A stretch of DNA of 64,000 bases, taken from the NCBI GenBank assembly GCA_958295875.1, contig OY282379.1, positions 62,001 to 126,000 on the forward strand. Reading direction: 5' to 3'. How positions within the stretch are numbered: the stretch's first letter is position 1; each line of letters opens with the position of its first letter. The stretch comes from an uncultured Pseudomonadales bacterium (lineage in GTDB: Bacteria; Pseudomonadota; Gammaproteobacteria; Pseudomonadales; Azotimanducaceae). A program made the translations under genes and the position numbers. This document shows positions 45,780 through 54,416 of the stretch, piece by piece. The notes under the pieces were generated by a model. It searched no databases. It had not been told where the DNA came from and saw only the letters and a program-made list of their open reading frames with translations.

Positions 45780-48673
45780 GACAAGGCTTCCTACGCGCTT
45801 CACGCTACAGTCCAGGGAACATGAATCGCGAGTCGCTAGAGGCTCTTTTCGTCGGGCGCGACGATGTCATGGAAAATGTGCTGTCCCGCGTCACCAACGC
45901 GACACAAACCCAAGCGAAGCACTACGTTCTTCTGGTCGGGCCAAGGGGTTCGGGCAAAACCCACTTCCTCGCCCTCGCCTATCATCGATTGATGGATCGG
46001 TTGCGCGCGGCCAACGCCTGCGACAGCGTCGCTGTGGCTCTGCTCAAGGAGGAAGAGTGGGGGGTCGCATCTTTTCTCGACCTCGTCGTGCGCATCTTGA
46101 GAGCCCTCGCCGATGAGGCGCCACAGATCAACGCCGAAGTCGCCGGGATATACGAGAGGTTCTCGAAAGGTCACGCAGACGCTGAGGCATTCGCCGTGGC
46201 TCGGCTTCGACGACACACGCGGGGCAAGACGCTTCTACTTTTCTGCGAGAACTTGGTGGACCTGTTCGATGGTTTGGGCGAGGAGGGACAGAAGCGGTGG
46301 CGAGCCACGATCCAGGAAGACGGCAACTGGACTATCGTTGCCTCCACGCCGTCTCTATTCTCCGCCGTCACGCTGCAAGACAACCCCTTCTACGGCTTCT
46401 TTACGATCCGCGCGTTGGCGAAGATCGACTTCGAAACAGGGCTCGAACTGCTCGTTAAGAAAGCCGTCCACGAGGGTGAGAAGGAACTGGCGGACTTTCT
46501 CCGCACGCCCCTAGGCCGCGCCCGCGTTCGGGCCATCCACCATCTCGCCGCCGGGAACCACCGGGCCTACGTCGTCCTTTTCGATTTCCTCGACAAGGAG
46601 TCCCTCGAGGATCTCGTCCGACCATTTATGGAGATGGTCGATGACCTGACGCCCTACTACCAAGACCGGATGCGTCAACTCGCCCCAGCACAGCGCAAGA
46701 TCGTCGAGTTCCTGTGCCTCGAAGGCAAGCCCAAGACCGTCAAGGACATTGCGACGCCCTGCCTGATGTCGCAGCAGACCGCTGCCAAACAGGTCGGCGA
46801 ACTTGAGATTGCCGGATTCGTCAGCCGGACGCGCGTCGGACGCAACACCTATTGCGAACTCTCGGAGCCGTTGATGCGGATCTGCATCGAGGTCAAAGAC
46901 AACAAGACCCAACACTTCCGTCTGTTCGTCGAGTTCCTGCGCCACTGGTTCACCAGCCGCGAACTCGAACGGCGGCAAGTGGCGTTCCAGCACGGCGACC
47001 ACGCAGGTCTGGATCGCATTCACGTCGAGGAGGCCATCAGGTGCTCCCTCGCTGATGTTCACGAGCCACTCGTCGATGCGTTGGAGGTCGAAGCGAAGCG
47101 ATGTTGGGAAGCCGGCGACTACAGCGGGTTGGCGACGATTCAAGAGACTCTGGTGAAGAACGGCGGCGAGGCAGAGGACTATCGCGTATGGATATTGGCT
47201 CTCGTCGAGGTGGGTGACGCCCAGGCTGCGATTGCGGCCGGACGCGAAGGCACCGCGAAATACCCTGACGAAGCTGACCTCTACTACTGGCTCACCCATG
47301 CGCTCTTCAGGGAGGATCGTTTCATCGAGGCTCTCTCCGCTATTGATGAGGCTATCGCCACCGAAAGCGAAGACCCCGCCTACTACTGCCTCCGGGCCGA
47401 CGTTCTACTAAAGATCGAGCGATTCGAGGAGGCGATCCAGGACGCTCAAGCCGTACTCGACATCGAGCCCGATCACTGGCACAGCTTCCAGCAGATGATC
47501 CAGGCGACGGTGGCCATGGGCTGTCTTCAAGATGCCGAAGTCCACGCAAGGGAGCTGGTCCGGCTTGCCCCTGCCGAGCCGGATGCGTTGCTATTTGCAT
47601 CAAGGTTCTACCTGTCCCAAGACCAGCTAGACAAGGCTCTCGAACTCGTCGATGAAGCACTCAACATTGACGCCGACGATCAAGAGGCGCAACACTTGCG
47701 CAGCTTTGTTCTCTTTGAGATGGGGGACTACGGCCGGGCGAGCGAGGAGTTGCGACAGTCCGCATCTCATCGCCCAGACTCCGTATTCACGCACTGCCTT
47801 CTGGCCGATTCGTTGCTCCTTTCAGGAGATTGGGCGGCAGCTGTCGATGTGGCAGAACACCTCGTCGAAATCGACCCGACGCATAACCATGCGCACTGTG
47901 TGCGTGGACAGGCATTGATCGAATTGGGCCGCTCCGGCGAAGCGATCGCCGCCTTTGATGCGCTTCTGTCCACGAGCGATTGCCATTCATTGCTGCTCGC
48001 TGGCTCATCCGCTCGCCAGATGGGCGACTACGCATCGGCCCGCAGATACCTCAAACGGGTGGCCGAGTTGCAGCCGGACAGTCAGGAACTCTGGATCGAA
48101 CACACGCGGCTGTGCATCGATGAGTGCGTCTTCGACGCGGCCGCCGAGAGTGCCGCCAAGATCGAGGCGCTTCCAGACGGTTTACTTCTCGGCCGCCTGC
48201 TTGCTACGCAGGTCGCCGCGGCAACCAAGCCGCTGCCGATCGCGCTGGATACGCTTGGGGAAGTCCTTGAACGTAGAGACTTCGACATTTACGAAGAACG
48301 GCATCTCGAAGCCGTCGTAGGGATTCTCACCGTCTCGTTGCGCAGTTTCGGTCCCCGGTATCTCCCGCAAGGGTTGGCGAAGATCCAGGACCTGTTGGCG
48401 GCTCGACTAGAAGGGGACGACGTCGGCAGTATTCTGACGGACTTCCTCAAGGCGAACGCTAGAGGCGGTTTTGCCGGCTCCTTGGCGGATTGGGAGCAGG
48501 CGTTGGAGAGTCTCGCCATCTCCCTGACCGACCTGCCCGGCTGCCGCATCCCGGTCGCTATGCTCGAAGTGGCGGTGCGGTACACGAAGACAGGCGACCA
48601 GAGGCACTTGTTGAGCCTGCCGCTCGAACAGCGTCAGCTACTGGAGAGCGTGCTGCCGTTCACCGCGGGCTAG
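45776..48673 (+). CDS. ATPase - winged helix - TPR protein, second gene of the island operon
   Basis: A 965-residue, three-part protein. Residues 25-300 are an ATPase domain (LFVGRDDVMENVL, Walker A GPRGSGKT at 55-62, an unusual Walker B LLLFCENLVDLF in which Cys precedes E158). Residues about 300-365 look like a winged helix (LAPAQRKIVEFLCLEGKPKTV..., TAAKQVGELEIAGFVSR). From about 430 to the end are TPR-type helical repeats (AIAAGREGTAKYPDEADLYYWL, AIQDAQAVLDIEPDHW). This layout resembles STAND sensors (MalT- or Avs-like) that detect a ligand with their repeats and switch through ATP. No nuclease or other effector is visible. The start at ATG 45776 is set by the ATGA overlap. A defence or regulatory role is inference. 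Confidence 0.75.
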   Translation: MRQGFLRASRYSPGNMNRESLEALFVGRDDVMENVLSRVTNATQTQAKHYVLLVGPRGSGKTHFLALAYHRLMDRLRAANACDSVAVALLKEEEWGVASFLDLVVRILRALADEAPQINAEVAGIYERFSKGHADAEAFAVARLRRHTRGKTLLLFCENLVDLFDGLGEEGQKRWRATIQEDGNWTIVASTPSLFSAVTLQDNPFYGFFTIRALAKIDFETGLELLVKKAVHEGEKELADFLRTPLGRARVRAIHHLAAGNHRAYVVLFDFLDKESLEDLVRPFMEMVDDLTPYYQDRMRQLAPAQRKIVEFLCLEGKPKTVKDIATPCLMSQQTAAKQVGELEIAGFVSRTRVGRNTYCELSEPLMRICIEVKDNKTQHFRLFVEFLRHWFTSRELERRQVAFQHGDHAGLDRIHVEEAIRCSLADVHEPLVDALEVEAKRCWEAGDYSGLATIQETLVKNGGEAEDYRVWILALVEVGDAQAAIAAGREGTAKYPDEADLYYWLTHALFREDRFIEALSAIDEAIATESEDPAYYCLRADVLLKIERFEEAIQDAQAVLDIEPDHWHSFQQMIQATVAMGCLQDAEVHARELVRLAPAEPDALLFASRFYLSQDQLDKALELVDEALNIDADDQEAQHLRSFVLFEMGDYGRASEELRQSASHRPDSVFTHCLLADSLLLSGDWAAAVDVAEHLVEIDPTHNHAHCVRGQALIELGRSGEAIAAFDALLSTSDCHSLLLAGSSARQMGDYASARRYLKRVAELQPDSQELWIEHTRLCIDECVFDAAAESAAKIEALPDGLLLGRLLATQVAAATKPLPIALDTLGEVLERRDFDIYEERHLEAVVGILTVSLRSFGPRYLPQGLAKIQDLLAARLEGDDVGSILTDFLKANARGGFAGSLADWEQALESLAISLTDLPGCRIPVAMLEVAVRYTKTGDQRHLLSLPLEQRQLLESVLPFTAG

Positions 48674-48756
48674 TGCGCCAAACCGCATGCCCTGTTACGC
48701 CTGCCGTACCGGCCGACGAATGGTCGCCGAGGAAGTCTCCTCGCTCCCACGCGGTG

Positions 48757-48951
48757 CGAGATCGCGCCAGTCACGAAGATGCGCAAAAGGGCGCGATGCC
48801 GACCTTCCAAGAAGCGGTGCCGGAGGTGCTCAACGACACGGAGCGCCACTTGGAAAGGGACAAGACCGCCGATCACAGGCGCGCCTCGCTTGCTCGCCAG
48901 CCCCGCCAGGCCATCGGCGCGATCCCGCGACTAGTGTTCTGGTTCAGATAG
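48757..48951 (+). pseudogene. Relic of a tyrosine recombinase (integrase)
   Basis: The frame ending at TAG 48949-48951 reads AMPTFQEAVPEVL, then after a short gap KTADHRRASLARQ and AIGAIP. This recalls the core-binding region of P4/phage-type integrases (typically VPTFxEAA...WRASLxxY..PxIGxxPV). There is no catalytic domain with the R-H-R-Y residues, so it is a fragment. The match is from memory of family patterns and needs an HMM search. Confidence 0.4.
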
Positions 48952-49049
48952 ATATGGCACTGCGCCGGCCGATGGCGGGATGAGGCGACGCCGACGGCGG
49001 AGACCCGCCGCCGTCGTCAAAGCCCTCCCCGTGCCGCCGGAGTTCGTCC

Positions 49050-49283
49050 AGGTCGAGACGACCGAAGTGGAACGGCTGCGTCGAGCGCGCCAACCGCACC
49101 GCCCGCATCGAGTTCTGGAACCTCCTCGACTGCGACCTTACCGTCGAGGCCGTCTTCAAGAGGCTCCTCGGACACGAGTTCTTCCACAACTGCAAGCGCC
49201 CACACTCGGCTCTCGACTACCTCTCCCCCAACGACTGCCTTGTCGCCTGCGAGGCTGCCCAGCCTCAGTGCCAAATGTCGTGA
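49050..49283 (+). pseudogene. 3' fragment of a DDE transposase (integrase core)
   Basis: A frame ending at TGA 49281-49283 reads RPKWNGCVERANRTARIEFW, later FFHNCKRPHSALDYLSPNDCL. These are the end of an rve integrase core (the last acidic residue of DDE is the E in NGCVERANRT) and the PHSALDYLSP tail of IS3/IS481-type transposases. The first two thirds are missing and no terminal inverted repeats were recognised. It marks past insertion-sequence activity in the island. Confidence 0.65.
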
Positions 49284-49554
49284 ACCAGTTCAAGTCCTGT
49301 GGGGGAAAGGCGGTCGGCCACCAACAGCGGGGCGAATCGCCAATCGAGTGCGGCAGGACGACAAGCCGCCGTACGTGCTCGTCGTCGACGAGGGTCAACC
49401 GTGCCAACGTCTCGGGTCAATCCAAACCGCACCCATTTTGATGTTTCGGGGCTATCCCGAGGTCAACGCTAGGCGGTCGTTCCAGTCGGGCTGGTCGCGA
49501 GGATGGCGATTTGACTGGCGCGGAGTTGCAGCCAATCTCGCCGGCGCAGCCCGG

Positions 49555-49737
49555 CTACCTGTGGGCTCGGAGTCGATACCTGCCCAGCGTGACGCGAACG
49601 AAGAGCTCGGTGTTGCCGCCGGGGTTGCCCACACAGTGCTTGGGAAGGAACGTGCCAAGCGTAGGAGCGGCACAGCGAACGCCCGCTTTAAGGACATCAG
49701 CGCTGCTGAACGGTTCGGCAAGCCGGCCATCTCGCAC
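49555..49737 (-). CDS. Small conserved hypothetical protein (possibly truncated)
   Basis: A 60-residue reading frame from GTG 49737, with a stop codon two triplets upstream. It reads DGRLAEPFSSADVLKAG, then GTFLPKHCVGNPGGNTELFVRV and a GRYRL end. I recall this FLPKHxxGNPGGNTE pattern in small uncharacterised bacterial proteins, sometimes near restriction or nuclease genes, but I cannot name the family. It lies 100 bases downstream of the PD-(D/E)XK gene on the same strand. Length and lack of a strong start leave open that it is a fragment. Confidence 0.4.
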   Translation of the reverse strand: MRDGRLAEPFSSADVLKAGVRCAAPTLGTFLPKHCVGNPGGNTELFVRVTLGRYRLRAHR

Positions 49738-49837
49738 AGCTTATCGTATCTCTCGGATGAGACGACCTTCTTTGCCCATCGCGCCTGCCGGTGGCTACAA
49801 TCCTCTTCGCACGTCCGTCACTCTGCCATCCCTTTCA

Positions 49838-51241
49838 TCATTCTGCCAGCGCAGAATCGGCTTCTTTGCCGTCCATAGATGATTCGTTTACGTCGGTGAC
49901 ATCGCCAAGGGGAGGTAGTTGTACTTGCGGTGCCGCCGGCTGCCAAGCCTTCAATCGTTGACCCACATGCTCGTAGAACCGAGGCATGGCATCTTCGAGT
50001 TCGGCAATGAACGTGCGACTGCCTGCGAATCGCCCGCCTGCGTCTCGCACCAGCATCACGGTGAACGCCCTAGCCGGGGTGCCGTTCCCTTTGCCCGTAG
50101 GTCGATCCATGACAGATGGGTTGTCGCGAGCATCAACGAGCGTCGCTTGAACGGGTGGGTGATGCGGCCAATGTCCCACGATGTGAACTGAGTCAGGGTC
50201 AGATTTCCGGAGTTGGCGCAGCAACCAGTTCACCCGTGCCTTCGTCGAGACGCGGTCTTGTGGCGCATCCATCTTCATGGAGACCGTGATTGTGCGCCTG
50301 CGCAAATCGGCTTCAACGGCAATCGGAGCAGCGGCGCTAGGAATGCTGAACTCAGCCGTTAGACAGGCACTTTCGCAGAGTTCGGTAGCATCGTCGTTGA
50401 TGCGCTTCTTCGGTTCGTCGCGGTGCTTTCTGGACATCTTGATGCCGACATGCGCGTTGACTAGTTGGGTTAGTTGTAGCGCGAGGTCTCGCGTTTCTTG
50501 GTGCCAACTGGCGACCGCGTCTTTCACCGCATCGGATGTACGGTGGGGGGTGGCACCCGCCATTACCGACGCGGTTAGGCCTTTCCACGACGCCGGCATG
50601 TGGTCGAAGCTACGCACACCCGTGCTCGTATGATCTAGGAAGCGCACGAGTTCATCGATCAACAGCTTGTGATCGGCATCCTCGAACATGTCGTTGGCCA
50701 GCATCAGTCTGGCATGCGTCAAGATGCTCGTCCACGAAACATGCACCAGAGAAACGCCAGAAGGCACACGACCAACATAGGTGGGATGGTGGTTTGGTCG
50801 TGGCGCGAAGTCGTTAGAGATTGTGGCCACTGTGTTGACGCCATTGGCCTTGGCCAAGTCCAAATAGGCACTGATCTGGTCGTTGTCGAGCTTGGCACCG
50901 CGCACTTTGGCTTCGACTAGGGCGCACCACTGTAGCCGTTTCGACATGCCAACCACCAACAACCCATCTGGCCGCAGGCCGCCGTGCTTCTCGATCTCCT
51001 GCGTGAGCACAACTTCGGTGTAGGTACGTAAGCGCGACCGGGTACGCATCTTGTGGCCCAGTTCAGCGAGCAATGTCGATGCGAACAGAGGAACGAAGCG
51101 CATTGTGGCAAGCAGGATGGAGAGCGCCCTGCCCTCCCGCGAATTGTCGGAAAGAACGGGAAACAGCCTAGCTTCCTCCCCAGCTTGGAGGAAGTCTGGA
51201 CGCATGGAATCAGTGCCGGTTGTTTGCGATAGTTCGTTCAT
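49838..51241 (-). CDS. PD-(D/E)XK-like nuclease domain protein, uncharacterised
   Basis: A 467-residue protein without a signal peptide. Residues 89-112 carry a nuclease-type motif: GLRPDGLLVVG (D92) followed by CALVEAK (E110 and K112), in the spacing of restriction-endonuclease-like folds, then DNDQISAYLDLAK. The C-terminal 200 residues (VRTHS-like, TRARVNWLLRQLRKSD) are not recognised. The ATG at 51241 is chosen over a GTG at 51274 because a TATAGT -10 (51282-51277) would place transcription start near 51270, downstream of the GTG. A stress or defence role is possible, but the function is unknown. It is the lowest-G+C gene in the window. Confidence 0.6.
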   Translation of the reverse strand: MNELSQTTGTDSMRPDFLQAGEEARLFPVLSDNSREGRALSILLATMRFVPLFASTLLAELGHKMRTRSRLRTYTEVVLTQEIEKHGGLRPDGLLVVGMSKRLQWCALVEAKVRGAKLDNDQISAYLDLAKANGVNTVATISNDFAPRPNHHPTYVGRVPSGVSLVHVSWTSILTHARLMLANDMFEDADHKLLIDELVRFLDHTSTGVRSFDHMPASWKGLTASVMAGATPHRTSDAVKDAVASWHQETRDLALQLTQLVNAHVGIKMSRKHRDEPKKRINDDATELCESACLTAEFSIPSAAAPIAVEADLRRRTITVSMKMDAPQDRVSTKARVNWLLRQLRKSDPDSVHIVGHWPHHPPVQATLVDARDNPSVMDRPTGKGNGTPARAFTVMLVRDAGGRFAGSRTFIAELEDAMPRFYEHVGQRLKAWQPAAPQVQLPPLGDVTDVNESSMDGKEADSALAE

Positions 51242-51276
51242 CCTGAGATTCCGAATGCCCTGCTTCGACTGCACAC

Positions 51277-51282
51277 ACTATA
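51277..51282 (-). promoter_or_regulatory. -10 element of the PD-(D/E)XK gene
   Basis: On the minus strand TATAGT occupies 51282-51277, 35 bases before the ATG at 51241. The matching -35 is weak (TTTCCA with an 18-base spacer). It helps choose the start codon. Confidence 0.4.
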
Positions 51283-51440
51283 CAGGGCAATCGCTTTTTT
51301 GGAAATCAGACCTACTCCCAACTTCTCGCCGTTGGCGGGAGAGGCTAGCAGCACGTCGAGCCACAACCGCGCCCAACGTAGACCGCAAGCGCCGGATCGG
51401 GCACCACCACCCACGCCCGGCCCGCCACTGTGCCACCCGC

Positions 51441-51446
51441 TATACT
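51441..51446 (+). promoter_or_regulatory. Possible -10 element of the dehydrogenase gene
   Basis: TATACT lies 73 bases before the ATG at 51520, in the 245-base divergent gap at the island border. No recognisable -35 is found at 17 bases, so it is a tentative call. Confidence 0.3.
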
Positions 51447-51519
51447 GCATCCTTGAGCCGCGCTTGCCGCCCTACGGTACGCAGCGCGAAACCCGCAACG
51501 CTTGCCAACGGACGACCAA

Positions 51520-52569
51520 ATGCTGAAGACCATCGCCGTCATTGAAGGGGACGACGCGGCACCGGAGGCGATGCGGCCGACGGTGGAGCTGCTGCAGTCG
51601 CTGAACTTGGGCCTTGAGTTTCAGCACCCGCAAGTGGGTGAGGCCGCGCTCGCAGCCGAGGGCAGCCCCTTTCCGGACGCTGCCCGCGCCACCATCGATG
51701 CCGCCGACGCCACCTTGTTCGGCTCTACGAGCGGGCTGTCTGGTGCGGCGCTCATGTACCTGCGATGGGGCAAACAGACTTACGCAAACGTGCGCCCTTG
51801 CCAGCACCTGCCCGGCTGCGCGAGCCCGTTGGCGCGTCCCGAAGGCATCGACTTCGTGATCGTGCGGGAGAACTTGGAAGATCTCTACGTTGGCTGCGAA
51901 GGTCCGTTGGAAGACTTGGCGCCGCTCGGTTTGACGGGACGCACCATTCGCCGGCCAGTGCATGAGTTGGGCGCAGGCAAGTACGCCATCAAGGCGATCA
52001 CTCGCGTCGGCGTCGAGCGCGTCACCCGCTTCGCCTGCGAACTCGCGCGCCAACGCCGCGGCCAACTCACCTGTGCGACCAAGCACAACATGCTGCGCGA
52101 CACCGACGGCTTCTTCCTAGAGGTGGCGCGGGAGGTGGCGGCGGACTACCCGGATGTCGCGTTCGACGCCTTCATCGTCGATGACTTTGCGTGCCGCATG
52201 ATCCGCGAGCCGCAGCGCTTCGACGTGGTGGTGATGCCGAACTTGTATGGCGACATCCTCTCCGATGCCGCTGGCGGCTTGTTGGGCAGCCTAGGGCTCG
52301 CGCCGAGCGCGTGTTACGGCGACGACTACGCCTACTTCGAACCCGCCCACGGCACGGCGCCAGACATCGCTGGGCAGCACATCATCAACCCCACCGCCAC
52401 GCTCCTAAGCGCCGCGCTGATGCTGGACTACTTGGAGTTGCCCGAGGCCGGCGCGCGCTTGCGTGAAGCCGTGCGCCGCGTGTACGCGCAAGGTGACGCC
52501 CTCACGCCGGATCAAGGTGGCCGCGCGACCACGGAGGACCTCTGCGGCGCTGTGGCCGCGGCGCTGTGA
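51520..52569 (+). CDS. Isocitrate/isopropylmalate dehydrogenase family protein
   Basis: A 349-residue beta-decarboxylating NAD(P)-dependent dehydrogenase. The family signature [28 protein letters not shown] carries the metal-binding Asp residues, [11 protein letters not shown] is the substrate-binding loop, [12 protein letters not shown] contains the catalytic Lys, and [12 protein letters not shown] binds NAD. The substrate cannot be read: isopropylmalate, homoisocitrate and tartrate enzymes share these motifs. ATG 51520 starts the first beta strand ([10 protein letters not shown]); a TTG 18 bases up is possible. It is the first core-type gene after the island, 112 bases upstream of a hydrolase. 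Confidence 0.87.
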   Translation: MLKTIAVIEGDDAAPEAMRPTVELLQSLNLGLEFQHPQVGEAALAAEGSPFPDAARATIDAADATLFGSTSGLSGAALMYLRWGKQTYANVRPCQHLPGCASPLARPEGIDFVIVRENLEDLYVGCEGPLEDLAPLGLTGRTIRRPVHELGAGKYAIKAITRVGVERVTRFACELARQRRGQLTCATKHNMLRDTDGFFLEVAREVAADYPDVAFDAFIVDDFACRMIREPQRFDVVVMPNLYGDILSDAAGGLLGSLGLAPSACYGDDYAYFEPAHGTAPDIAGQHIINPTATLLSAALMLDYLELPEAGARLREAVRRVYAQGDALTPDQGGRATTEDLCGAVAAAL

Positions 52570-52577
52570 CCGGCCTC

Positions 52578-52596
52578 CGGCAGGCACGACCTGCCG
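52578..52596 (+). terminator. Hairpin after the dehydrogenase gene
   Basis: CGGCAGG (52578-52584) and CCTGCCG (52590-52596) form a perfect 7-bp stem with a 5-base loop, 9 bases after the dehydrogenase stop codon. No T-run follows, so termination may be partial or Rho-assisted. Confidence 0.45.
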
Positions 52597-52681
52597 AACC
52601 GCGGCCGACGGTGCCCGCCACCCGCTCCGTCCGTCCACCCGCGCAGGCCTCAGCGTTCGCCCCGGTGCCACCCAAGGCCCC

Positions 52682-53497
52682 ATGAGCGCAAGCTCTCATC
52701 CACCACTCACCTACGCCGTCCACCAGGGCACCGGGCCGTTCCTGCTGTTGGTACACGGCTTTCTCGCCAGTTCTGCCCAGTGGCTGCTGAATGTGCGCGC
52801 CCTCTCCACAGTGTGCCGACCAATCACTGTTGATCTGTTCGGGCACGGCGCTTCGCCGGCACCAGAGGCCCCGGACGCCTATGCGCCCAGCGCCTACGTC
52901 GACGCCTTCGAGGCGGTGCGCACAGCGCTCGGCGCCGAGCGCTGGCTCGTCTGTGGCTATTCCTTGGGCGGCGCTCTCACCATTCGCTATGCGCTCACGC
53001 ACCCGGAGCGGCTCTTCGGCCATGTGTTCACGAACTCCATGTCCGCTTTCGCGGATGCAGCGCAGAGCGAGCAGTGGGCGGCCGGTGGGGAAGCCGCCGC
53101 GGCGTCGATCCGAAAGGGGGGCTTGGCGGCCATCGAGCGCATGTCCGTGCATCCGAAACATGCGCGGCGCCTGCCGCCGGAGGTGTCTAGCGCCTTGGCA
53201 CGGGATGCCGAGGCCCTAAATTCAACCGGCATCGCCAACACGGTCCAGGTCACCACGCCGGACGCCTCCGTGCGCAAGGTGGTGAGCGGCAACAGCGTAT
53301 CCGCCCTGCTCGCCTGCGGGCGCTTCGAGAAACGTTTTCAGCCGCACAGAGAGTTCGCCGCGGCGCACATGCCAAGGCTCAGCGTGGTCGATCTGAATGC
53401 CGGGCATGCGGTGAACATGCAGGACGCCGCCGGCTTCAATCATGCGGTGAGCAGCTTCATCCGCACAGTGGCGGGCAAAGTGCAAAGCCCGCCGTGA
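52682..53497 (+). CDS. Alpha/beta-fold hydrolase
   Basis: A 271-residue hydrolase of the alpha/beta superfamily. Oxyanion-hole strand LLLVHGFLASSAQW, nucleophile elbow VCGYSLGG (Ser), and a terminal His in LNAGHAVNMQ. The acid residue is probably in the RLSVVDLNAG segment. The closest feel is to MhpC/BioH/lactonase-type enzymes acting on esters; the substrate is unknown. Start ATG 52682 just precedes the first strand; earlier in-frame codons fall inside the hairpin region. Confidence 0.85.
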   Translation: MSASSHPPLTYAVHQGTGPFLLLVHGFLASSAQWLLNVRALSTVCRPITVDLFGHGASPAPEAPDAYAPSAYVDAFEAVRTALGAERWLVCGYSLGGALTIRYALTHPERLFGHVFTNSMSAFADAAQSEQWAAGGEAAAASIRKGGLAAIERMSVHPKHARRLPPEVSSALARDAEALNSTGIANTVQVTTPDASVRKVVSGNSVSALLACGRFEKRFQPHREFAAAHMPRLSVVDLNAGHAVNMQDAAGFNHAVSSFIRTVAGKVQSPP

Positions 53498-53552
53498 GAC
53501 TAGCGGGGCCCTTTGCGCCCGGTCGCCCGCCCAAGCCGCCCAAGGCCCGTCT

Positions 53553-54416
53553 TCAGATCAGGCTCTCGGCAGCAGGGATCAGGCTTGCGCTGTAGGCGAC
53601 GACTTCCTTGCCGTCCGCGTCGCCGCAACTGGCCAACACGCCCGCCGATGGCGCAGGCGTCACCGCCACGGTGTGGCAGCCGCCTGCGGTGCGCAACATC
53701 ACGCGGGCATCTTCACACTCCAACACCTCGAGGGCCGGCTCGTCTAGGAGCGCCTCCGCCGCTTGGGCCTGAGGCGCGAACGCGGAACGCCCGCGCAGGT
53801 ACGGCGTGGCGACGCGGCCAGCCTCCACCACAGCGAGAAAGCCCCCGATCGCCTCCGGTGTAAGACGGCCGTAGAGCACGCCCTGCGGGAGCGCCAGCAC
53901 ATTGGCAGCGAAGCGATGTCCGCCGACGTGGGTCGTCTGCCAAGCGCGACGGCCCACCAACTCGCGCAGGCGCGCATACACCGGCACGCCAAGGCGTGAG
54001 CAGCACACGTCTCGTTGGCCGTTCGTGCAAACAAAGTACTGAGGCGACAGCACCCGCTCAAACCGCTCGGCGAGGGTGGCTTCGACAGTGAGGTCGAGGC
54101 CTAGAAGCTCACCCTCGTCCGGCACGTCCAGCCGATGCAGCTCGCCGCCACGTGCCACGAACAACGTGACGCCGTCCAATGGGCTGCTCTGCCTTGCAAA
54201 TTGCGGGCGCGCCCGCAGCCCCGCCGCCGCGAATACCGCCACTTGAGCGTGCAGCCATGTCTGCACTGGCGGCGGCAGGTCGTTGTCCTCCAGCGCCTTC
54301 GCCCGCCAGGTCGAGCGATGCGTGAGGATGATCCAAACGTCCACCGCCGGCGACGTGCCGAGCATCGGCTCGCCCATGCGTGCGGAACGTTCGGCGCAAG
54401 AAGGATGCGCTGGCAT
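53553..54416 (-). CDS. Sucrase/ferredoxin-like (Apd1/AIM32-type) protein
   Basis: A 287-residue member of the Suc_Fer-like thioredoxin-fold family. The diagnostic segments are SCAERSARMGEP near the N-terminus, YFVCTNGQRDVCCSRLGVPVYARL, and THVGGHRFAANVLALPQGVLYGRL. In Apd1-type proteins the Cys residues and the two His of the HVGGH motif bind a [2Fe-2S] cluster; the same residues are present here. The role is redox, perhaps in iron or stress homeostasis, and is unproven. ATG 54416 is preferred over an upstream start at 54473. It stands as a single gene. Confidence 0.83.
   Translation of the reverse strand: MPAHPSCAERSARMGEPMLGTSPAVDVWIILTHRSTWRAKALEDNDLPPPVQTWLHAQVAVFAAAGLRARPQFARQSSPLDGVTLFVARGGELHRLDVPDEGELLGLDLTVEATLAERFERVLSPQYFVCTNGQRDVCCSRLGVPVYARLRELVGRRAWQTTHVGGHRFAANVLALPQGVLYGRLTPEAIGGFLAVVEAGRVATPYLRGRSAFAPQAQAAEALLDEPALEVLECEDARVMLRTAGGCHTVAVTPAPSAGVLASCGDADGKEVVAYSASLIPAAESLI

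Larger units (their letters stand above)
48674..49837. other. Gene-poor stretch with decayed mobile-element remnants
   Basis: Between the TPR protein and the nuclease gene lies about 1.2 kb without an intact gene except a possible 60-residue ORF. It holds a tyrosine-recombinase relic (48757-48951), a transposase 3' fragment (49050-49283) and a small minus-strand ORF (49555-49737), each annotated separately. The rest (48674-48756, 48952-49049, 49284-49554, 49738-49837) shows no recognisable gene. Confidence 0.6.
44283..51274. mobile_element. Probable genomic island at tRNA-Leu
   Basis: From the tRNA to about 51274 the sequence style changes: more A+T, rare codons such as ATA and AGA, and shorter shadow reading frames. 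Hand counts of single 60-base lines gave 60% G+C at 46321 and 52% at 50341, against 67% at 22921 in the core. The segment holds a relic of a tyrosine recombinase and a transposase fragment. No copy of the tRNA 3' end was found downstream, so the right border is a guess and the island may be decayed or differently bounded. Confidence 0.55.

Noticed and set aside
51390-51415. Possible copy of the tRNA-Leu 3' end as a right att site
   Set aside because: Only a short GGGCACCACC stretch resembles the tRNA end; the T-arm and acceptor sequence is missing, so it is not an att repeat.
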